A stretch of 64,000 bases of DNA from an uncultured Clostridium sp. (lineage in GTDB: Bacteria > Bacillota > Clostridia > Lachnospirales > Lachnospiraceae): positions 1 to 64,000 of the forward strand of contig URFM01000011.1 in the NCBI GenBank assembly GCA_900547035.1. Direction: 5' to 3'. Positions 58,300 to 64,000 of the stretch are shown here, piece after piece. The translations under genes and the position numbers were made by a program. Position 1 is the stretch's first letter; each line of letters starts with the position of its first letter. The notes beneath the pieces are model-generated. The model was given only the letters and a program-made list of their open reading frames with translations, was not told the origin of the DNA and searched no databases.

Positions 58300-59311
58300 G
58301 TTTCCATTTCCTCCATCCAATGATAAACAAAATCAGACCTGCTGCAGCCATGAAGGGGATCGGCCACCACAGAACTCCCGTCTGCGGAAGGATCGGACCC
58401 ATCCATCCGGAATCCGCAAAACCAGACAGACCTCCCGTATTACCGGACGGGTCTCCCGAACCGCCGGATGAGTCTCCTGGCGTAGTTTTTGTATTTGTCA
58501 TCACAAATGTAATTCCCTGCCGGCTGATGGATACTGTATAGCCCTCAGGCGTACCGTTTTCCACCACCTGCCACTCATCGCTGTCGTCCAGTTCATACCA
58601 GTTGTAGCGCCAGTTATTGGAGGCATTTAGGGTTACCGTATCATAAACCTGCCCGTTTCTGAGCAGCTGAACAGATATGCTCTCCGGACGCTCTGCCTCG
58701 TTTCCATCGTCCTTCCAGATTTTCAGCACTTTCCGGCTCAAATCGCTCGGATCGCCTCCTCCGTCCCCTGGCGGGTCATAGTCACGACTGTATTTGCAGA
58801 CAGCCGAAGCCTGGTAAACCCACTCATCCGTTTCCTGGTTCAGGCTTGGCAGGCTGACCATGAAGGCTTCCGGGATATAAGTATACCTGCCGCTCACATA
58901 ATTATCCCCCGTTATCAGGTACATTCCTGTAGGAAGATGGTCAAACAAAATCTTCCCGGCCGCATCTGTCCTGCCGGACCTCATTGGAACCAGCCCGTCC
59001 CTTGATGCATAAGCATCCAAAGTCTGAGCCAGGGCACGCCAGCCAGAGCTGTCCAGATTATCCAGTGAAACCGGATATGACGCAAAATCACCAGACAGAA
59101 CAAAGCGGGCGCTGTCTGACACATCCGCCACCCGGTACAGCTGGAACTCCACACCGGAAAAGCCTGTGCTGTCCCGGTTAAACTGCAGGGTCAAGCTGGC
59201 TTCCTGGTCTATATCAATACGCTCATAGGCCAAAGCCGTTATCCCAAAGCAGGTCAGCAGCACCGCGGTCAGTACCGCCGTAATCCATTTTAAAGCATAC
59301 TTTGTTTTCAT
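58280..59311 (-). CDS. SpaA/Cna-B-type accessory pilin with LPQTG sorting signal
   Basis: A 343-residue surface protein: signal peptide (KWITAVLTAVLLTCFGITALA), a SpaA-like isopeptide domain (SLTLQFNRDSTGFSGVEFQLYRVADV, about 39-64; ILFDHLPTGMYLITGDNY), a Cna-B domain (RKVLKIWKDDGNEAERPESISVQLLRNGQVY, about 192-222), a Gly/Ser-rich wall spacer, LPQTG (about 309), a hydrophobic span and a RKWKHEERR tail. It probably forms the pilus base or a minor subunit, since it lacks a clear pilin motif. It overlaps the sortase gene downstream by 20 bp. Confidence 0.88.
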   Translation of the reverse strand: MKTKYALKWITAVLTAVLLTCFGITALAYERIDIDQEASLTLQFNRDSTGFSGVEFQLYRVADVSDSARFVLSGDFASYPVSLDNLDSSGWRALAQTLDAYASRDGLVPMRSGRTDAAGKILFDHLPTGMYLITGDNYVSGRYTYIPEAFMVSLPSLNQETDEWVYQASAVCKYSRDYDPPGDGGGDPSDLSRKVLKIWKDDGNEAERPESISVQLLRNGQVYDTVTLNASNNWRYNWYELDDSDEWQVVENGTPEGYTVSISRQGITFVMTNTKTTPGDSSGGSGDPSGNTGGLSGFADSGWMGPILPQTGVLWWPIPFMAAAGLILFIIGWRKWKHEERRA

Positions 59312-59341
59312 AGGCGTATCACCTTATTTCCTTCATTTCCA

Positions 59342-60079
59342 TTACGTTTCATTTTTCCTTTCCTCTGCAGCCTCTTCCTGAGATACTTCAATCCGGTGTC
59401 CCCGAATCAGCAGACGATGAGTATTGATACCATAGGGAGTACAGGTAATCAACGTACAGTAATCCTGTTCGAGATCAATCTCCAGGGCTTCCAGATCGTA
59501 TGGATCCACCACCAGAATCTGATCCACCTCATAGGTAAATACCCGATTCAATACCTTTAAAGAAAAGGTATCTCCATTTTCTAATTGGTCCAGATCCGTA
59601 AAAAGTTTGGCGCTCGGCAGTCCCCGGTGGCCTGAGATAGCGCAGTGAGTCCCTTTGTCCCCCGTTGGAAGGGAGCTGCTCTCTAGATGACCTGCCGCCA
59701 CCTGGAGAACGCCTTCGCTGGTTCCATGGTAAAGAGGCAGAGATACGGAAATACTTGGAATCTCAACGGTTCCGATAATGCCATTCCCCGATATATTGAG
59801 GAGGCTCTCGTACTCTGCCCTTTCCTCCTCCGTCATTTCATACCGATCTGCCTTTTCCAGAAGCCTTCGGTTATAATCCCTGGCAGCCTCCCACTGCCGC
59901 TCATAGTCCTCCGCATCCATCTGGGCTACCTTTTTTGCATACTCCGCAATGGCCCTGGACTGATGCAAAGTATTCCAGTAATCGCTGACTGCAGGATACA
60001 AAATCAGGCACAGCCCGGCAAGAAATATCAGTGCCAAAATAATTGTCGCAAATTTGTTTCCCCGCCGTCTATTCTTCAT
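59342..60079 (-). CDS. Class C sortase, pilin polymerase
   Basis: A 245-residue sortase with an N-terminal membrane span (FATIILALIFLAGLCLILYPAVSDY). CAISGHRGLPSAKLFTDLDQLENGDTF carries the catalytic His and YCTLITCTPYGINTHRLLIRGHRI the TLxTCxPYGxNxHRL class C signature with nucleophilic Cys and Arg. It lacks the usual C-terminal membrane helix, ending in a charged tail (VSQEEAAEERKNET). It would link backbone pilins through LPxTG. The start overlaps the backbone pilin gene by 11 bp. Confidence 0.92.
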   Translation of the reverse strand: MKNRRRGNKFATIILALIFLAGLCLILYPAVSDYWNTLHQSRAIAEYAKKVAQMDAEDYERQWEAARDYNRRLLEKADRYEMTEEERAEYESLLNISGNGIIGTVEIPSISVSLPLYHGTSEGVLQVAAGHLESSSLPTGDKGTHCAISGHRGLPSAKLFTDLDQLENGDTFSLKVLNRVFTYEVDQILVVDPYDLEALEIDLEQDYCTLITCTPYGINTHRLLIRGHRIEVSQEEAAEERKNET

Positions 60080-61556
60080 TCTCTTTGTGCTTCTTAATCG
60101 CAAAAATCACAGCTGCTCCGGCCATCAGCGCTCCGCCTCCTATGTAAAACAAGGTTGTACCCATACCGCCGGTGGTAGGCAGAAGAGCTCCGGTTTCATT
60201 GATGATGTGGATGCCTCCGTTTCCATCCGTCCAGGTATCCCCCGTCAAAGTAGTGGAAAGATTCTGATCTGCAATGGCAACCTCTACTCGTTTTTCCAGT
60301 ACATTGTAGCCTGCGGGAGCCTGTGTTTCTTCCAGCCAGTAGGTTGTATCCGCATCCAGTCCCTTCACGGCAGCCCGACCATTTGCGGCCTCAATCTCAG
60401 CGGAAGCAAAGCCCGACGCTTCCTGCTCCTCTTTTGTGGCAACCCGGTATGTACCGTCACTGTCCTTTACCAGCGGAATTCTATTCCCTCCTTCTTCCGC
60501 ATCATAAAGTTCAAATTTCGCCCCGTCCAGAAGCTTATTGTCCGTTTTGGTCTTTACAATATCAAAATAGAAGCTGTAGGTCTTGGTTTCGTCCCAGGTA
60601 GTTTCCAGGCGGCTGTCCTCGCCGTAATTCAGCTTTGTTTTGTTTGTATTCGGATCCGCGCTGATTTCAGCATCTCCATTTAACACTGCATTGTATGTAA
60701 CGGTAATTATGGTTTCCGCGTTGATCGTATCCAGGTAATCCTGGTCAAAGATAACATGAAAATCGCAGTTATCCCCCAAGCCGGAAGTAACAACCGTAAA
60801 TTCGTCACCAGCCGTCAGCGGAGTGCCATCTGCTTCTGCCTCAATGGAATCCGGATCTAAGGTAAGTCCGTCTGACATCTCGTCATGGAGAATGTACCCT
60901 TCTGCGCCGGGCTGGGCGGTAATGACCGTTTTAAATGCTATCGTATCGCCAATCTGAGCCGTATTCCCTTCCCCCCACGCGCCGGTGGAATCCTCCTGTA
61001 CCTCCTTCTCGATCGTTGGCACATCGTTTTTCTCCTCGATTACCGCGTCACGATTGGTCGTATTTAAGAAGCACAGAGTTCCCACTGAGGTATCCGCCAG
61101 ATAATAACCCAGCTTCAGAGAGTCAAACGTTACCGTTGAGTATGTATTTCCGCTTGCAGCGGCCGGAGCCGTTTTCTGGCCATCTGCCGGAATACCCTGT
61201 GACTCCGCGTGGGCCAGGGCTGCCTTGGCAAAGTCTGCCGCATTCGCATTTTCCACCCAGGTCACATAACCCTGACTATCAATCTTTACATACTGAGTCT
61301 GTTGTTTCAGCCAAAGATCCCAGGAGCTGTTGGCCTTGTAGGCGTAGGCGCCATTCCCGTCTGTTCCTCCGTCCGGATCATAGCTTTCCAGATACAAAAG
61401 CTGATAGATCTTATAAATCCCGCCAGGAACAGCATCGTTGATCGTGATGCTTCCTCCGTCCAATTTCCCCTCAGCTGCAGCAAATGCCGTGATTGACAGA
61501 GTAAACGTCATGATCAGCGTCAGCAGAAAGCTCACAGATTTCTTTAATTGCTTCAT
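60069..61556 (-). CDS. Backbone pilin with isopeptide domains and LPTTG signal
   Basis: A 495-residue fimbrial shaft protein: signal peptide (FLLTLIMTFTLSITAFAAAEG), an N-terminal domain ending KLGYYLADTSVGTLCFL, a likely pilin-motif Lys around VPTIEKEVQEDSTGAWGEG (about 180-198), a DUF11/isopeptide middle domain (AQIGDTIAFKTVITAQPGAEGYILHDEMSDGL), a Cna-B domain with an E-box (TTYWLEETQAPAGYNVL, about 413-429), then LPTTGG (about 463), a hydrophobic span and KKHKENEE. It is the probable class C sortase substrate. AGGAGAAGAAGG precedes the ATG. Confidence 0.92.
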   Translation of the reverse strand: MKQLKKSVSFLLTLIMTFTLSITAFAAAEGKLDGGSITINDAVPGGIYKIYQLLYLESYDPDGGTDGNGAYAYKANSSWDLWLKQQTQYVKIDSQGYVTWVENANAADFAKAALAHAESQGIPADGQKTAPAAASGNTYSTVTFDSLKLGYYLADTSVGTLCFLNTTNRDAVIEEKNDVPTIEKEVQEDSTGAWGEGNTAQIGDTIAFKTVITAQPGAEGYILHDEMSDGLTLDPDSIEAEADGTPLTAGDEFTVVTSGLGDNCDFHVIFDQDYLDTINAETIITVTYNAVLNGDAEISADPNTNKTKLNYGEDSRLETTWDETKTYSFYFDIVKTKTDNKLLDGAKFELYDAEEGGNRIPLVKDSDGTYRVATKEEQEASGFASAEIEAANGRAAVKGLDADTTYWLEETQAPAGYNVLEKRVEVAIADQNLSTTLTGDTWTDGNGGIHIINETGALLPTTGGMGTTLFYIGGGALMAGAAVIFAIKKHKENEE

Positions 61557-61572
61557 ATCCTTCTTCTCCTTT

Positions 61573-64000
61573 TTATGATTCCTTATTCCTTTTTTTGCGC
61601 CGGCCGAGCTGGCAGACAGGAGGCAGGGCCATCAGGGCCGCTCCCCCACAGGTATATAGTAAAATTCCTTTCCCGCCGGTATCAGGCAGTTTTGGACGGA
61701 AAGTATTGGTGAAAACAACTACATTATAAGCTTCTCCCTTTACAATCTCTCCCTCGGCTGTCACACCATAGACGTCATTCTCATTGTCTACTTTGCTTCT
61801 TACTGTCCAGCCGTCAACACCGTTCTCTGTAATGGTGTAGGAAGCACCGTGGGGCAGATAATCAATGATAACGTGTTCGTTTTCTTTTAACTCAAACGTC
61901 GCCTTGCCTCCGCGAAGCAGACTGGATCCCAGGTTCTTGCCTGACGCATCGTAGCGCACTATAGCATAATCATCTGTAGGCGTGCTGCCATCCGCATATT
62001 GCAGTTCTATTCCAAAGCTGAATGTACGGTCTGGATCAGCCGGGCCCTCTACCTTCTTTTCAATCCTCAGTCCGCTGTTAGAATATTCAGGCTCAACAGA
62101 GGATACCGAGGGAAGGGTAAACTGCATATAACAGGTGGACCCGGAAAGCCCTCTCTCCGTATAGTAGAAGGACAAAGTATGTTCGCCCGCCTCACCCTTG
62201 GTAATGTAATCCCAAAGGTTGACATAGGCTCCCACGGAACTGTGAACACCGCCGATATCACAAACCAGTCTTCCATCCAGGAATACCCACATGTCATCAT
62301 CTCCGAAGAAATAATACTCCAGAGGTCCTATATAATCCTCCGTCAGCGTAAAGCTGACACTGTACTGCATGCCGAAGAGATTGTTGTGAGCCACGCCGTC
62401 ATCGCTTGGCGGATATATTTTCACTCCGTCGTATCCACTATATTCCCCACGGTCATAATACTCTCCTGTATAAGGATCCTCATTTTCAACTCCGTCCATA
62501 GGCCAGAAATTATTGGTCCAAATGGTGCTATGAACCGTTCCGTCAGGGTAAGAAGGATTATTGAAAAATTCAAGCCCGCTCACTTTGGTTCCGTCAACGG
62601 AAGTCAGCGTATAGGTATCTCCATTGCGGTTAAATCGAAGCTGACGGTCGTTATAGGTCGTCTTGCCATTCGCATTTCCATCGTTAAACAGCTTGGGCGC
62701 AATAACCCCCTCTGCATATTGAATATTCCCATTACCATCCAGTCCTTTTACCAGACCGAACGTGCAGCCCTTGAATCCATTCTGATTGAACTGATTAAGA
62801 GTATTGTCATTCCAGTTTTGCCCCTCAAGTCCGGTTCCGGTGTTTGCGTTTCCAAAAGCAAGCTTCGCGCCGTTTCCACTGTAATTTTCCCCGCTGTTAA
62901 TGCCGTGGGAACCGTTCGTTCCGTCCCATGTCGTCCGGCCGTCATCGGTGATATCGTAGTCATAGAAGATCACATCATTTTCATAGGTTGAATCCGTAGG
63001 CTCCGCTACCAGACGAATTACCGTTCCATTTTGGATCAGAATCGTGTTTCCTTGTGCAATCCCCGGATTGTCCGGATTATTGGTAAAATGCAGCTTTGTG
63101 GGGTCAATGACCTGCTCATAAACAGTCCAGTCATCTCTGTTTGTACTACTCGGATTTCCTCCCTCTCTCAGAACCCAAACCGCCCGCGCCCGGTAGTTTC
63201 CGTTTCCGCGGAATACATTCACATAGGGCAAAGCCGGTGCCTCAAAGTAATCGTACTCATTTGCTGAATAAAGCTCTTTAAGCTGCTGTTCCGTTCGAAC
63301 CTTCATCTTACCGTTGCCTGCGTCTTCCAGATACAGCTTCGTTATTTCCGGATTCGATCCATTTTGAGGCAGCTTTCCGCCTTGATCATTACCGCCGCTA
63401 TCCGTATCAATAATCTCCAGATAACCGTTATCATCTCTTTTGGCCACTTCCAGATACGCATAATACTGCACCGTAAAATGCGGATTCGAAGCCTCGCGCA
63501 CGGACACCATCAGCATCCGGTCCGCATTGTTTACCTGTACGTCAAGCGTAGGAGTCTCCTTGGTATCTGTTCCGATCATCAAAGTTCCCAGTTCATCCAG
63601 CTCGTCCCCGCTTCCCTGGAGGGCAGTCAGTTCAATGCCTTTCTCCACCTCAGGGGCTGCGTTCCCGGAAACAGCGGCGGCCTGCCTTGCCGCGGTCAAT
63701 ACTGGTTCCTTTGGCGTAATTCTGGCAGTAATGCTGCAGTCAGATACATCCAGAGGCTTGTTGCTGTAGCTGAACTTCAGCTCCATGGCCGATACGCTAA
63801 CCATGCTCTCCTCGCCTCCAGTTTCCTGAGCATAGGCCTTGGCCGCCTCATACTCCGGCTGTTCATGCTCCATTGGCACCGCTTCCAGCACCAGTCCCCG
63901 TTTTGCTTTAGCTGAGCCTGCGACAGAAGGCGTGGCTTTGTATGTTTCTTCCTCATCGGAGACAGTGGCTGTACCCTCGATTTGAATGGATACGGAAATA
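61573..64000 (-). CDS. Large pilus tip adhesin with fibro-slime/PA14-like domain and LPDTG signal (5' end outside)
   Basis: At least 808 residues; the frame continues to the right edge without a stop. The visible N-terminal part is Ala/Glu-rich, then beta-rich repeats. The domain SFTLTEDYIGPLEYYFFGDDDMWVFLDGRLVCDIGGVHS-SVGAYVNLWDYI matches fibro-slime/PA14-type domains that bind ligands or calcium in adhesins. A Cna-B/DUF7601-like domain (SNSGLRIEKKVEGPADPDRTFSF) and LPDTGG precede a span and RRKKRNKES. It sits upstream of the backbone pilin, 16 bp away, in the position of a tip subunit. Confidence 0.9.
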   Translation of the reverse strand, partial: ISVSIQIEGTATVSDEEETYKATPSVAGSAKAKRGLVLEAVPMEHEQPEYEAAKAYAQETGGEESMVSVSAMELKFSYSNKPLDVSDCSITARITPKEPVLTAARQAAAVSGNAAPEVEKGIELTALQGSGDELDELGTLMIGTDTKETPTLDVQVNNADRMLMVSVREASNPHFTVQYYAYLEVAKRDDNGYLEIIDTDSGGNDQGGKLPQNGSNPEITKLYLEDAGNGKMKVRTEQQLKELYSANEYDYFEAPALPYVNVFRGNGNYRARAVWVLREGGNPSSTNRDDWTVYEQVIDPTKLHFTNNPDNPGIAQGNTILIQNGTVIRLVAEPTDSTYENDVIFYDYDITDDGRTTWDGTNGSHGINSGENYSGNGAKLAFGNANTGTGLEGQNWNDNTLNQFNQNGFKGCTFGLVKGLDGNGNIQYAEGVIAPKLFNDGNANGKTTYNDRQLRFNRNGDTYTLTSVDGTKVSGLEFFNNPSYPDGTVHSTIWTNNFWPMDGVENEDPYTGEYYDRGEYSGYDGVKIYPPSDDGVAHNNLFGMQYSVSFTLTEDYIGPLEYYFFGDDDMWVFLDGRLVCDIGGVHSSVGAYVNLWDYITKGEAGEHTLSFYYTERGLSGSTCYMQFTLPSVSSVEPEYSNSGLRIEKKVEGPADPDRTFSFGIELQYADGSTPTDDYAIVRYDASGKNLGSSLLRGGKATFELKENEHVIIDYLPHGASYTITENGVDGWTVRSKVDNENDVYGVTAEGEIVKGEAYNVVVFTNTFRPKLPDTGGKGILLYTCGGAALMALPPVCQLGRRKKRNKES

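Overview
The window looks like chromosome from an anaerobic, endospore-forming member of the Clostridia, most probably a gut Lachnospiraceae. This is inferred from a complete spoIIIA operon (AA to AH), spo0A, a sigG-type sigma factor, a ylmC/ymxH-type sporulation gene, a MATE/MarR pair, a sortase-assembled pilus locus, and intergenic DNA crowded with GC-rich hairpin repeats. Most genes lie on the minus strand.

Layout. 1-950 is the edge of an integrative element: a serine recombinase running off the left end and a DUF6870-like gene. 950-3240 holds a small hypothetical operon and a TetR gene, which share a 36-bp palindrome, and a collagen-like surface protein gene that is out of frame by one base at a C-tract. 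3267-9348 is a catabolic operon (MalY/PatB-like PLP enzyme, YfcC carrier, MFS carrier, enolase-superfamily dehydratase) facing a GntR gene, with a clear operator between them. 9456-15566 is housekeeping: foldase lipoprotein, HAD phosphatase, Maf, DUF212 protein, HD protein, glycogen synthase, Spo0A. 15860-19627 carries MATE and MarR, then a secreted FMN-binding protein with three SGAT flavinylation motifs and a duplicated module. 19611-26695 is a J-domain gene and the sporulation block. 26720-32257 has a C45-family hydrolase with an AraC regulator, two membrane proteins, a 61-bp hairpin tandem repeat and a CoA-disulfide-reductase-like enzyme.

32280-33621 is a decayed group II intron sitting just past the terminator of the metNIQ methionine transporter operon (33709-36412). 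That operon is preceded by a 30-codon leader ORF with nine Met codons and a terminator-like hairpin, which suggests attenuation by methionine supply. 36953-43689 is housekeeping (dipeptidase, YqeY, RF3, CoaBC, CoaX, SigG). It is punctuated by two inverted copies of a roughly 157-bp cruciform repeat whose arms covary; a 56-bp minimal form lies at 11987.

43825-47427 encodes a 1200-residue adenylation/carrier/condensation protein with a degenerate adenylation tail. 47579-53558 is a putative LysR regulon: two deacetylases, a deletion scar fusing a C45 hydrolase start to a YfcC carrier end, an M20 peptidase and an ornithine-cyclodeaminase-family protein. The two outward promoters carry the same 13-bp motif at the same distance from the -10 box. 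After tRNA-Val(GAC) come a 33-residue small ORF, a nucleoside hydrolase, a second gene-fusion scar, a tyrosine recombinase whose tail reads through a perfect terminator palindrome, a structured orphan element and an Uma2 protein. 57658-64000 is a pilus locus: two sortases, an LPQTG accessory pilin, an LPTTG backbone pilin and a large LPDTG tip protein with a fibro-slime/PA14-like domain that runs off the right end.
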